Assembly (NCBI GenBank): GCA_025529335.1
Contig: JAMYHX010000104.1
Span: forward strand, 39,937-103,936
DNA: 64,000 nt
Reading direction: 5' to 3'
From: Rhizopus sp. PT2906
Taxonomy: Eukaryota > Mucoromycota > Mucoromycetes > Mucorales > Rhizopodaceae
Shown: one piece after another, positions 44,468 through 56,110 of the stretch
Layout: the number at the start of each line of letters is the position of its first letter
How positions within the stretch are numbered: the first letter of the stretch is position 1
Translations under genes and position numbers: made by a program
Notes under the pieces: model-generated
Told to the model about the DNA's origin: nothing
What the model saw: only the letters and a program-made list of their open reading frames with translations
Databases searched by the model: none

Positions 44468-47400
44468 ATGACAGAATACAAAGTGAAAATAAAAGTCAAT
44501 GGAATGACATGCAATGTAAACAGATCAATAAACTAATTCAACTTCTTTACTGATCTTGTGCGATCTCTAGCATTGTGTGGAAAGCGTGACAAAAGCACTA
44601 CAGAATATCCCGGAAATCATCAGTGATACTGTGAATGTTGATTTAATCAATGCAACAGCTACATTTCAATTCAGAGAAACTAGGAACCGACTCGAGAGTG
44701 ACCTCAAGCGTATGTTGTCCGAGACAATTGAGAGTTTGGGCTATGATTCAGGTACACCCGAATTGGTACATGATTCACCTTGTCAAGAAAATACACATAA
44801 AGACGGGTTCCTTCATGTCACTATGTCTATTGGTGGAATGACTTGCTCACACTGTACAAATACTATTACCAAGGTTCTACAGGCACTACCCTCAATTGAT
44901 CCGGATTCGGTTCATGTATCACTTGATCAAGAGCAAGCTACCATGGTGTTTCCCGAAAAGAGCAACTGTACCATCACAGAGGCATCACTAAAAGACACAA
45001 TTGAAGACTTGGGCTATAATGTTCATGAAGTGATTTTTGAAGAAAGAGAAATAAATACAGACACCACACATGACGAAACAAGCTCCGTACTGTTCTCGCT
45101 CTCTGGTATGACGTGTGGACATTGTGTAAAGACAGTAACAGATGCATTGAGAGCCTTACCTGGTGTCCTGCAAGATTCAGTAGATGTTAGTCTGGAAAAA
45201 CGTCAGGCATGGTTCAGATTTACGAGTGACTCGCTTACAAGCGATATGATCGAGCAAGTTGTTGAAGACCTGGGTTATGGTGTAACCAGTCGTCCTCACA
45301 TCACCAAGGCATCTACAGGCTCTCGTTTATCAAAGGTATCTACTCTGGGTTCTTCGACAGTCTATAGTGTAGAAAAGGAGCCAATACAAGAAAAGAAGAA
45401 GGTAGTGATGCGTGTCCTGGGTATGACTTGTCAATCTTGCGTTATGTCGGTGACTGATGCCCTTAAAAACGAGCTGCCTGATGTAGAGCCCAATTCTGTT
45501 TATGTAAACCTTCAAACTGAAATGGCCATGTTTATCTGCGCCAAGCCTGATAAAGATCAAATCCAGACAGTAGTTGAGGATAGGGGCTTTATTGTTGAAA
45601 ACATCCAGATCATTCAAAACCTGATTCCCCCTGCTCCCGTTGTTGCCACTAATTCGGATACTATGGACTCCAAAGGTTCGGTCTTATCATTGGGATCTGT
45701 TCTGGTGGACGAGTTATCTCAATCAACTGTAACCAAAGTCACCTTTCAAATTTCAGGCATGACATGTTCAAGCTGTGTTCGGACGATCGAAAGAGGGCTT
45801 GAAAAATTACCTGGTGTTGACACAGCAACGGTTCAAGTCAACCTGCTGACTCAAACTGGAACCTTTTCAGCCAAGAATGTCTCATTGGATGAGAAAACGG
45901 TGACAAAAGCTATTAATGATTTGGGATACACTGCAAGCAAAGTTGTGTTTACTACACAAGAGAAGCCTGTTTCAAACAAGGACACGGTGTCTCAGTCTGG
46001 TTATAGAGCAGAAATGATCATCACAGGAATGTATTGTCCCAAGTGTATCGAAAAAGTCCATTCTTCTCTAATAAAGTTATATGGCATCAAGACGGACTCC
46101 ATCCAAATCGATCTCGAGAATGGTCATACAAGCTTTGAATTCACTGGAGAATTTATCACTCGTCAAAGGATTCGTCAAGCCATCATCCAACTTGGTTTTT
46201 CTGCTGAAAGTATCACCATTACAAAAATCTCTGACACAAGTCCTGACACAAATACAGTGACGGACCAGAAAGATATAGTTTCAACACATCTTGTAGTCAC
46301 AGGTATGACATGCTCTTCTTGCGTGGCCAATATTGAACGAACCTTGATGAAACTGAACGGTGTGATCAGCTGTCATGTCAATCTACTGGCCAAATCTGCC
46401 GTGATCCAGCATAATCCAGACACTATTGGCGCTCGTAGCTTGGCACAGATGGTGGAGCAGATTGGATACAAAGCTGAGCTCGCCCAAAACGCTCATGGTG
46501 AAACATTAGAAGAACAGCGGGTTTCCATGAAAGAGGCAATGGATCGTGAAATTCATGAATTACGATCAAGGTTTCTATGGTCCTTATTATTTGCTATACC
46601 CGTTATCCTGATTGCCATGATCTTCTTAATGGCTCTACCTTCTTTCAATCATATCAGGATGAGCTTGATGAAAGAAATTACGCATGGCCTGACCGTCGCA
46701 GATTTGGTTCTCTTTTTGTTAGCTACTCCTGTTCAGTTCTGGCTAGGAAAGTCATTTTATATCAAGGCATACAAGTCCCTTGTATATGCTCGAACGGCTA
46801 ATATGGAAACTTTAGTTGCTATGGGTACATCTGTTGCTTATATAGCCTCCGTTGCTTCTGTGATTGCTGCCATGGTACGTCCTAGTTCGGGTTCAATGAG
46901 CATGAATTACTTTGAAACCTCGGTTCTATTGATCACCTTTATCCATCTCGGAAAATGGTTGGAGGCTTTGGCTAAAGGAAAGACTGCAGAAACGATTACA
47001 AAGCTGATGGATCTTCAGCCTGAAAAGGCCATCCTGGTAGAAACCACAGAGAATGCATCTGATAAACAAGACTCTGAACAGAGCCAATTTATAGAAAAAG
47101 AGATTGCTTGTAAAGATATACAAGGTATGTTCTTTTTTTTTTTTTTTTTTTTTTTTTATTAAATAATATACTCATTCTATTCGTCAGTTGGCGACATTCT
47201 AAAAGTGAACGCTGGTGGACGTATTCCGTGTGACGGAAAAGTATGGAAAGGCTCTTCTTCTACTGACGAATCCATGATCACAGGTGAATCAGTTCCTGTA
47301 AACAAGAAGGAAGGTGATACTGTCATCTCTGCCACAATCAACTTGAATGCGCCCATCTACATCCGTGCCATCCGTGTGGGCTCAGACACTACCCTTTCTC

Positions 47401-49237
47401 GTATCATTCAGCTTGTTCAAGATGCACAGGCTTCTCCAAAGGCGCCTATTGAGCAGCTAGCAGATAAAATTTCTAGCGTGTTTGTTCCTATTGTCATTGC
47501 ATTGGCCATCATCGTGTTTATTATTTGGGAAATAGCTAGTGTTAAGAACCTGTATCCTGACTCATGGGTACCCGAGGGCGAAAACAAGACTATTTTTTCT
47601 GTGATGCTAGCTGTATCTGTGCTTGTCATTGCCTGTCCCTGTGGTCTAGGTTTGGCCAGTCCAACAGGTAAAAAGAAAAATGTGTCTTTTTTTATAGGCA
47701 ATGCAAACTAATTCTTCCTTTGTTGTGTATAGCTGTCATGGTTGGAACGGGAGTTGCTGCTCATTATGGTGTGCTCGTCAAAGGCGGGGGCTATGCTTTG
47801 GAAATGGCCAACCGTATCACTACGATTGCTTTTGATAAAACGGGCACTCTGACCATGGGAAAGCCTGTGGTGACAAACAGTTGGATTGATCGTACGGGGC
47901 ATACAGACGAAAATGCTCAGCGTATAAGGGTCTGGAAGATTTTGGGTCGTGTCAGTTCAGCAAGTAGCCATCCACTCTCAAAGGCAATTGAAAAGAAGGC
48001 TCGATCCATACTTTACAAATTAGAAAGCAATCCTAAAGTATCAGACAGCGGACTCAGTGACATCGATTGTGAAGACGGTGAGACAAGCGATACAGACAGA
48101 TCAGATCTTTTTGAAGGCGTGGCAATTACTAATGTGCAGGAGATACCCGGCCGAGGTTTACTAGCTACCATGACTGTCTCTGAAGATATTTCCAACTGCC
48201 TTCCTGGACGGCTCAAGCATATGCGTGCTCTTAACGTGTACTTAGGAAATCAAGAATGGATGGATGAAAATCATGCAAGATATCAAAGCGCTAGACAAGC
48301 CAAGATGTGCGCTCAACTATTAACCGAGTGGCAAGATCTGGGTCAGTCCATTGTACTTGTAGCTGCATCGCCCGTTATGAATGGCCCTGAAGACGATGAG
48401 CAACTCGATAGTCACCGTGAAGGATGTAATAACGCCTGTGCATGTGCGGTGTGTCGATGCAGTACCAACTCAGTTTGCTGCACTGCGTCAAAGACATTAA
48501 TGATATCCCAACTCGCTATTGCTGATATACCAAGACCTGAGGCCCCTGCAGTCGTGGCTGAATTAAGAAAACGAAATATTGATATCTGGATGATAACAGG
48601 AGACAACGAACGTACAGGTCGTGTGATTGGCGCAAAGTTGGGTATACCAAGTGAATTCGTGCTAGCAGGTGTCAAACCGGAACAAAAGGCGGACAAGATC
48701 CGTAATTTGCAAAGACGCGGTATTCGAGAAGGCTCAGTGGATAGCAAGAAGCACATTTGGAAAAAACACGGAAGGCCAACAAAGCCAGCCGTTGTCGCGA
48801 TGGTCGGTGATGGTATTAATGACTCCCCTGCTTTGGCACAATCGGATGTTGGGTAGGTTTGTCCTGTTACTTTCGCTTCTTGTTTAATTAACATTTCATA
48901 TAGTATCTCTGTTGGTTCTGCAACCGATATCGCTATTGAAGCAGCAAGTATTGTCCTTATCAAAGATAATCTCATGGATCTTCTTACAATGTATGATATA
49001 TCCCGTGCTGTTGTACATCGTATCAGATTGAACTTTTTGTGGGCCTTTATCTATAATGTGGTAGCTATTCCTGTTGCCGCAGGTATTTTTTACCCTATTG
49101 TCGGACAAGGGTTACCACCCTACATCGCAGGTATTGCCATGGTGGCTTCAAGTATTACCGTGGTTTGTTCTAGTTTGATGCTGCGATTTTACAGGGCACC
49201 AAAAATTGTAATGGACTCTCATCAAATCAAATCATAA
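44468..49237 (+). CDS. CCC2: Copper-transporting P1B-type ATPase with seven HMA domains
   Basis: Five exons join in frame: 44468-44515, 44571-47124, 47188-47667, 47733-48852 and 48904-49237, giving 1511 residues. The N-terminal half contains seven heavy-metal-associated domains with motifs GMTCNHC (about residue 12), GMTCSHC (105), GMTCGHC (195), GMTCQSC (300), GMTCSSC (412), GMYCPKC (502) and GMTCSSC (594). The first motif is split by intron 1. Then come eight-TM P1B architecture, the TGES actuator loop, the CPC metal-transport motif in ACPCGLGLASPT, the phosphorylation loop DKTGT, SHPL, and GDGINDSPAL. Between the phosphorylation and hinge regions is a Cys-rich insertion (ACACAVCRCS and CC). 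Ccc2/ATP7 pumps Cu(I) into the Golgi for multicopper oxidases. Yeast has two HMA domains and human ATP7A/B six. Confidence 0.95.
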
Positions 49238-49310
49238 AGTAAACCCATGCATAGATACACAATAAACCCTTTCTTCATGAAATAAACCTCTTCCTTTTTA
49301 TTTATCTTTA

Positions 49311-49616
49311 ATGATCTTTATGAAATTTATCTTTTTACTGATTGCCTTACCAATAAGCGTGTTTGCTCTGTTTGGTTCCAACGAGGGCTTAACCCTATAT
49401 AGTGCTGATGGTAAATCACAAACGGGCTCCCTTGGTGCATATCATAAATGCTCAAGTATTCCTAAGGATGTCAAAGCAAGTGAGGCTCGTAATGGTGGCA
49501 GTAGCCACTGTGCAGTCTGGACTGAACCTAACTGCAAAGGCTCGATGTATGTTGTGCCAGCACATTACAAGATCAAGCTACCAGATAACAAGTCTTTTGA
49601 ATCCGTCATTTGCTAA
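49311..49616 (+). CDS. Small secreted four-cysteine protein
   Basis: Single exon of 101 residues from the ATG at 49311, or 98 from the ATG at 49320, which begins the better signal peptide MKFIFLLIALPISVFA. The mature part of about 80 residues has four cysteines (KCSS, HCAV, NCKG and the final C), compatible with two disulfides. No known domain is recognised. It starts 73 bp after the copper-ATPase stop on the same strand and ends 34 bp from the convergent F-box gene. A small extracellular protein or effector-like secreted protein is a reasonable description; function unknown. Confidence 0.75.
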   Translation: MIFMKFIFLLIALPISVFALFGSNEGLTLYSADGKSQTGSLGAYHKCSSIPKDVKASEARNGGSSHCAVWTEPNCKGSMYVVPAHYKIKLPDNKSFESVIC

Positions 49617-49650
49617 AACAAGCAAACATAATACACTGGAGGTTTTTTTA

Positions 49651-51591
49651 TTACACACAAAAAGAATAAAAACTCTTTCTTGGTATCTTTACGTTGTCCA
49701 AATAAATGTCACTCACTGATTTGCAGCGAATGGTGATGATACCAATGGATGGAACATAGTTCCCAGGCATGATATCTGAGTTTTGGTATAAGTTTTGCAG
49801 TTCGCTGAGCACATCAGCATCTTCTACTGTGGTATACTGAGGGTAAATAAATGATCCACCGAGTCCGGCTATACGGCACCAAGCGATCTTGTCATTTTCA
49901 GAACTCGCCAGCGAGCTCAGTATTCTGATGCCAATGTATTCAATGGTCTCTACTGTGCCAGTGTAAATCAAGAAGGAGCTGAGATAAATCTTTTCGAATC
50001 GAGTGTATGGCATATCTAGGGTACAGTCATTGGTAATGCACGCAGGCAAAGGAGAAAATGTCAGTTGTTTTACGTTCTTTGTGACCTCGCATCTTCTAAA
50101 GCAGAGCTGGTTTAAACGTGGACAACATTTACTAAGGTAAGAAAACACCGTTGGATGGTTTTGTACTCTTGACTGGATTAGGGTGAGTGAATGTAGTGAG
50201 AAGACAGTCTTGATATCCAAATCCTCCAGGTGCTTGTACAAGACCTGAATCTCTGCACCGACTAGCGTAAGTTCTTCAAGCTGAGGCATGTTTTCCAAAA
50301 AATTGTCAATCAAAAAGGGAGTAAATGGATACTGATCCATCAGGCCCTTGGACAATGAGAGTTCGAGCGAGACTAATTGTCGACACTGAAACAGGTTGAA
50401 GGTAACACCAGACCATCCAGGTGTCTGTTCCCACACACGTAAACGCAAGAATTTGAGCTGCTTTAAGCCAAAGGCAGCAATGATCAATAGAAACTGACAG
50501 GATTCAATAGCTTGATAAGTCTTGAAATCAATATACAGATTCTCTACCGCACATGTTGGGCTCTTGAGCTCTAGTGCTAAGCCCTTAGAGAGCAGCTGCG
50601 GCGCATTTCTTCCGCCAATCGTCAAGGATTTCATACAACGTAAATTACGTATAAGGTCGACAAGAGCTTGCTGCCACATCCATTTGGTGCCAAATCGACT
50701 TGTTGCCATCTGAATGATCTTGAGTTCTTCAAGCTCGGGATAGTTTTCGTAAATGAATGCAAACCATTTGATGGAATCGATGTGGCCCTGAACAGTGAGC
50801 GATTTTAATGATGATTTTTCTTTAAAGCTGGCTAGGATATTGTTTGATTCATACACGGCCGCAGGAGGTTCATGTCTTGGTGGATTTGTGCATATGAATT
50901 CGAGCGATTTGAGGTTGGGTAAGGCTGTATGAATTTGTTGTAGTAAATTAGAAATGTTTAATGGAGCTGAATCCATTATTTGGTGTTGTTGTTGTTTATA
51001 GAATATTTCCAAAGTTAGATGTTGCAGGCTGGATACTTGATTTAGTAAAGAGGTAAAATGACTAGAATCATTTTCTATTGGATCAAAAGCAAAGTCTATA
51101 TTTAGATGAGTCAAATAAGGAGATTTAAATAAAGGGAAAAAATGAGGTAGTAATTGATGCTGTATAGGTGGTAAGCTTGAGATATGGTCCCAGTTGGAAA
51201 TAGCATTTGATAATATTAGATGATTCCATTGATGCTTGTCAAATTGGAGTACTTCTAATTGAGGGCAGTACATGCTTAGTGATTCAAAGTGAGTTTGGGA
51301 TAAATGGATATGGTTGATGTAGTGTGGATCATCTAAATCTTCTAAATAGTCCATTGTTTCGTTATATTGGATATTGTTATGCAGGTAAATCTCTTTGACA
51401 AGCTGTCCGTTATATTTAACAGCTTCCATAAACTGCTGAAGCTGTTGATCCGAGTAGATATGAACTACTCGATATAGCATTCTCTTGAATGCATTCCTCC
51501 AAAATTTACAAACAGCTAGACAATTATAACAATCTTGTAAAGTTAAATAATTTGATAGTTGATATAGAAACTCAGAAGGTAATCTATTCAT
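49651..51591 (-). CDS. F-box protein with leucine-rich repeats
   Basis: Single exon, 646 residues. The N-terminus is an F-box: LPSEFLYQLSNYLTLQDCYN, then CKFWRNAFKRMLYR. The rest contains irregular LRR-like segments (LEVLQFDKHQW, LKSLEFICTN, LEELKIIQM, LEELTLVGAEI, LNQLCFRRCEV). Such proteins act as substrate receptors of SCF ubiquitin ligases, with the F-box binding Skp1. The target cannot be deduced. Large expanded families of this type are common in fungi. No frame damage. Confidence 0.85.
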   Translation of the reverse strand: MNRLPSEFLYQLSNYLTLQDCYNCLAVCKFWRNAFKRMLYRVVHIYSDQQLQQFMEAVKYNGQLVKEIYLHNNIQYNETMDYLEDLDDPHYINHIHLSQTHFESLSMYCPQLEVLQFDKHQWNHLILSNAISNWDHISSLPPIQHQLLPHFFPLFKSPYLTHLNIDFAFDPIENDSSHFTSLLNQVSSLQHLTLEIFYKQQQHQIMDSAPLNISNLLQQIHTALPNLKSLEFICTNPPRHEPPAAVYESNNILASFKEKSSLKSLTVQGHIDSIKWFAFIYENYPELEELKIIQMATSRFGTKWMWQQALVDLIRNLRCMKSLTIGGRNAPQLLSKGLALELKSPTCAVENLYIDFKTYQAIESCQFLLIIAAFGLKQLKFLRLRVWEQTPGWSGVTFNLFQCRQLVSLELSLSKGLMDQYPFTPFLIDNFLENMPQLEELTLVGAEIQVLYKHLEDLDIKTVFSLHSLTLIQSRVQNHPTVFSYLSKCCPRLNQLCFRRCEVTKNVKQLTFSPLPACITNDCTLDMPYTRFEKIYLSSFLIYTGTVETIEYIGIRILSSLASSENDKIAWCRIAGLGGSFIYPQYTTVEDADVLSELQNLYQNSDIMPGNYVPSIGIITIRCKSVSDIYLDNVKIPRKSFYSFCV

Positions 51592-52863
51592 GAGCCCAAC
51601 GACAAGAAGTTAAAAAAAAAAAGAGAGAGAGAGGGACAGAGAGAAAGAAAGAGAAAAAAAGAGAGAGAAATAAAAGAAAAAAAAAAAGGGGGGGGGAAGA
51701 AAAGGGGATAGTGTTTTGTACATTTGTTGCATAACATACACTTGTGACCCTGAAAAATAAGCCCTTTTTTATCTGTTTAGCAGGCGATGCAATATGCGGA
51801 GTTGTTCTATTATCGGATGTGAGAGAGAGAGAGAGAAAGAGAGAGTCAAGCCCTCTAGAGTGTTTATCAATTTACAAAGTATGAATCCATAACAGAATAG
51901 CTGTCTTTTTTTGTTTATATAAAGGATGATGCACATTTTATATTAAAGTTCAAGACGAGGTTACAAGAGGAAAATATAGACAACCTGTCCAATTATTTGG
52001 TGTCACATTTCCTTCTCCTGAGCCTGTGCGTTATTGGATGTTTAAGAAAAACAACAAGGTTAAACTATCCTCCATTCTATGCTGTAAAAGCATACACCAA
52101 AAGGGTGTAGAATGTAGAAATAAGAAACCTTTGCTCTTTCAAATTTATTACTCGCCACCATGGCTTATGTAGTAGAATTTTCATACCATTCCTTCAATAA
52201 AGTCATACACATACACACTATGAGGATACATTTGAACATCCTCTCCTTCTGTTCATTCAGAAAACAAGGTCAATGATAAAGTGTAGAATCTATGTCAAAT
52301 AAATCATAGAACCAGATGCTTCTAGAAATCTTCACTTTATGAAGAGACGGATTGCTGCGCAAAGATCAATGGGTCTATTTCTTATAAAAGTCATACCACA
52401 TCTGAAGTCCGATCAAAGCTAATGTAGCATTGATAGAGTGCACCTAAAGTGCACTAATAAAAGTCAATGTCTTTTAACAAGATCCGTTGCCATAAGCCAA
52501 ATTACAAACTTGCTTAAAACTTACAATATTTAACTTTATAGTCTAAATAAAGCTTTTTTTTTTTTGGAACGATCGTCTAATTTAAGCTTTTACCCTTCTC
52601 AATTGATGTTAAAAATCTGTATTAGAAGGTAGTAACAAGGTCATGTGTGCACTTATTTATCGCCTGACAGCGGAATACATTTAAAAAAGTTCGTGAATCA
52701 ATCTGGTATAAACAAATCCATTTTTATGGGTGTATAATCATTCCATGTCTACATGAAATAAGCATATGTATATAAAAAAAGGAGGAAGGGGAGAGTGGAA
52801 TATTTTATATGGTAAAGTACACACATTTTAAGAAAAGGAGGTGGGGGGTATATGTATAATAAT
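51592..52863. other. Intergenic region with GA-rich tract
   Basis: About 1.3 kb. A purine tract at 51611-51710 forms the 5' flank of the F-box gene and a second GA repeat lies at 51821-51846. A short coding-like patch on plus near 51955-52065 has no supporting context. Confidence 0.45.
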
Positions 52864-54549
52864 TTATGCCTCAACAGGTTTGGTTGTACGTTTCATGAGG
52901 GATGCCATTCTTTTGACAAAGCCATGATCATCTTTATAAGTCGTAAGATTCTTTGCAGATGATACCCTCCTTACTTGTTTCTTATTACCGCCTAATTTTA
53001 TGAATGCTGATTTTGATCGATTTAATCCCTTTGGTGGTAAATTATTATTATTATTATCTTCATCATAGATCGATTGAAACGCTTTATGTTTCGACATTGT
53101 CTTTTCCATCACCACTGCTGATTTTCTCTTCTTTTTTGTTGAATGGGCTTTAAGGTATTTCTTTGTATTGACATTTTCAACAGGTGGTTCAGGTAATGGT
53201 TTATCCCTTATAGATATCCTTTCTTCTGATGACCATGAATCCAATGTGGAAGTGCTTTCGACTCGACGATTAGCAGTGGGATCGCTCTTGTTTTGATGCA
53301 TCATCACAAACTCGGGTTGGCCTTTTTTGTTACCTGTAACAAAGGATGCTAACTTGAGTAACGATGTCTTTCGGGTGAGCCCTTTCTCAGGAAACTCCTG
53401 ATGAGCAGGTGGTTGAGGTGGTGGTGGTAATGAGGATGTTTCTTTCATGGGCTGATGCTTTATCATATCGTGTTCTTGACGATGTCTTAATGAAGAAGAT
53501 CGTTTAGGTACAGACTGTATGACCAATGGCTGTCTTTGTTCTTGTCGTTCATTGTTTGACAGAGTTTTATCCAAAGTTGCTTTTTCATTCGAATTCTCAA
53601 AAGCAATCTTTTCAAACGCAGGCAACAAGCTATTGAGCATATCATACGAAGAGCGGCGTTTTTGTTGTTTTGGTTTAAAAGGTAATTCAGGTAATTTAGG
53701 CGCTGTATCAATTTTGATATCTACGGCGAAATCCATATCAAATAAACTCATAATTTCGTTTGCCAAATTTTGAGAAACAACACTTGAGGTAATGCCTGTA
53801 TCACTTGTCCAACTAAGTCTGTTCTTATTTCCGTTGAATCCGCTCTTCCTTCTTGCTTGCTTTTCGTCGGGACTAGCTGGTAGTGGTTTATCGATTAAAG
53901 GAGATAAACCTCGTGCTTCAAAAGATTCAGCGGAAATAGTTGCATTAGGTTGTGAAAAGATGGAAGAACAAGATGATCCGGACGATCGGGCTGTATTTCG
54001 CTTTTCTTCTTCTGCATTTATTGATGCTTGTTCATCCTCTGCTATCCATAACTCATCACCTTGTCCATCATCATCATTTTCTTCATCGTCTTCTTCTTGA
54101 CCATTGACATCACCCATCGTAGAATGATAGAAACTTGTCGGTGGATAGTAGTTTGGTTGGTGTTTTACGGGTCTAAATGTTTCAATTGTTTGTGCATATT
54201 GAGCAAATATCTCTTCTAAGCCTTCCTGTGTCATTTCTTCAAGTGATCTAGATATACAAGTTAGCTTTTTAATAGCTTATTCATCCATGTATTTTTACTC
54301 TGGTGTAAAGAATTGCCATCGAGTCATCTGTTGTAACCAATCAGAAGGTGTATTTGAATAGACATATTCCAACATGTTCTTGATGACAGCCGTCTTTCTT
54401 AATGAATGTAAATCAGGTGGAGCAAAAGTAAGTTGTGCCAATTTAAAATTAGATATCGCAGCCAGTTGAATTGGGTTATATTGTGGTATCCATTGTTTAT
54501 TTGCTGAATGAATATCATTCAATTTATCTTTACCAACAGGTGAAGGCAT
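52864..54549 (-). CDS. Low-complexity acidic/basic protein, function unknown
   Basis: Two exons, 54549-54299 and 54247-52864, join at CCA GA|A, giving 544 residues. The first 100 residues (LAQLTFAPPDLHSLRKTAVIKNML, then DWLQQMTRWQFFTPESLEEM) look folded and helical. The middle contains an acidic stretch (EEDDEENDDDG) and a Pro motif PLPASPDEK, and PPPPQPP lies further on. The C-terminus is strongly basic (KKRKSAVV, KGLNRSKSAFIKLGG, KRMASLMKRT). PLPEPP and PLPASP repeats suggest SH3-binding sites. No enzyme motif. I do not recognise a family; a cortical or signalling adaptor is one guess. Confidence 0.72.
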
Positions 54550-54747
54550 TACACATGTAATATATATATATACACACCAAAAAAAAAGGAGAACAAGAAA
54601 AAAATAAGAGAGAGAGAGAAAGAAAGAAAGAGGAATATAAAATTATAAAATATAATTTTTGATGGTAACACATGCAACATAGAAGATGGGTTCACGTTTT
54701 TTTGTTGTTGTTTACTCTTTTTCTCTTTTTCAAAAAGTAACAAAAGC

Positions 54748-56079
54748 TTATACTTTACCAAAGCTAGTGTTACCTAATCCACGGCATTTGATTGAAAATG
54801 TATTCACATTTTCCTTAAATCTCTTTAAAGATCTTGTTCTACTCCGTGAAATATTAAAATCATATATACTCATGTAACACCACCTTCAAACTTACCCGAG
54901 CACTCCTTTAAGAAACATCTCCTTATCACTTTTTGATACCATTGCTGAGGGAAACTGGTCCTAAGAAAAGGAATTAATTGATATGAATTACCTATTTTCA
55001 TTTATATTTACATTGGCCAAAAGTGTTTGAAGCCATTGTCTACTAGGTTCCAAGTATCTACCAATCATTTTATATAAAGTATCCACCAGCGGACCTGAAA
55101 AAGATCTAGGCACACGACCGCCAATTCCCTTGGGTACCATTAATCACAATAATAATAATAATAATAATAATAATAATTGTTTACCATCAATAATTGTTCC
55201 ATTATTTGTATTCCCATAGTCATCATTATTTCATCCACTGCCTTGGCTTTATTCTCATCCAACTCTTGGCTTACAAAGTCAGCCTACTTTACAGAGTGAG
55301 TCTCGTTCATACGAATAACTATAAATGCATATACTTGCCACAAAGTTCAAGGCTGCCTTCAATGCTAATCTTTCTTGTAATCCCATACCAGCGATAACAA
55401 ACATAAAAATAACACGAATCATCTCGCTTGGTAATTCATAAAATGCCAGTGGGCATCGTCGAATGGTTCTAGATAATAAGTTAAAGTAACTGTCTACTAT
55501 ATCAGGATACTGTTCCATTGCTTCAGTTCCATGGATAAACTCAAATGTCTTGCTAGTCAATGTGCCCAGCAAATCTCGAAGTCGGTGATAATCTTGTCCT
55601 CCGTACACATTCATGATCAGAGAGGCCGTATCCAGCCAGCATGAATAAGGGGCTGTCTGGTACGCAGACTCAACCAGGACGGCAAGGTCTTCAAACCTTA
55701 AACTCATCAATGGGCTCGTTGACTTCATGCCCATATCAAGAAAATGTGACAATCCTTTCGCAATTTTTTCATCATTTGCCCATGTTTGTGCAATCCTCAT
55801 GGATGATTCTCGGATCGCATAGATCATCTCGTTGAACCCCTCTATGCTGGCGTACATACTCGCCAATTGTCCGCTTGCAAAAGCGTCATACATTGACATT
55901 CGCTCATTCAGCGACTGGTAGTCATCATTTGGTGATTGAATACCTCGACAGCATGCAGATAAATACTGAAGCTGTTCAAGTAGTCTCTCTCGTATTACCT
56001 CTTGATTCTCTGTAGAATTGAGCGCGGCTGCAATTCCTTGGAGGATGTCTCCTGTCAATGACTAATATCTAGGTCGTCA

Positions 56080-56110
<31 letters not shown>

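Noticed and set aside
51955..52065. Plus-strand coding-like patch (RGKYRQPVQLFGVTFPSPEP)
   Set aside because: Open for only about 35 codons with no start or splice sites; could be a small element remnant but cannot be supported.
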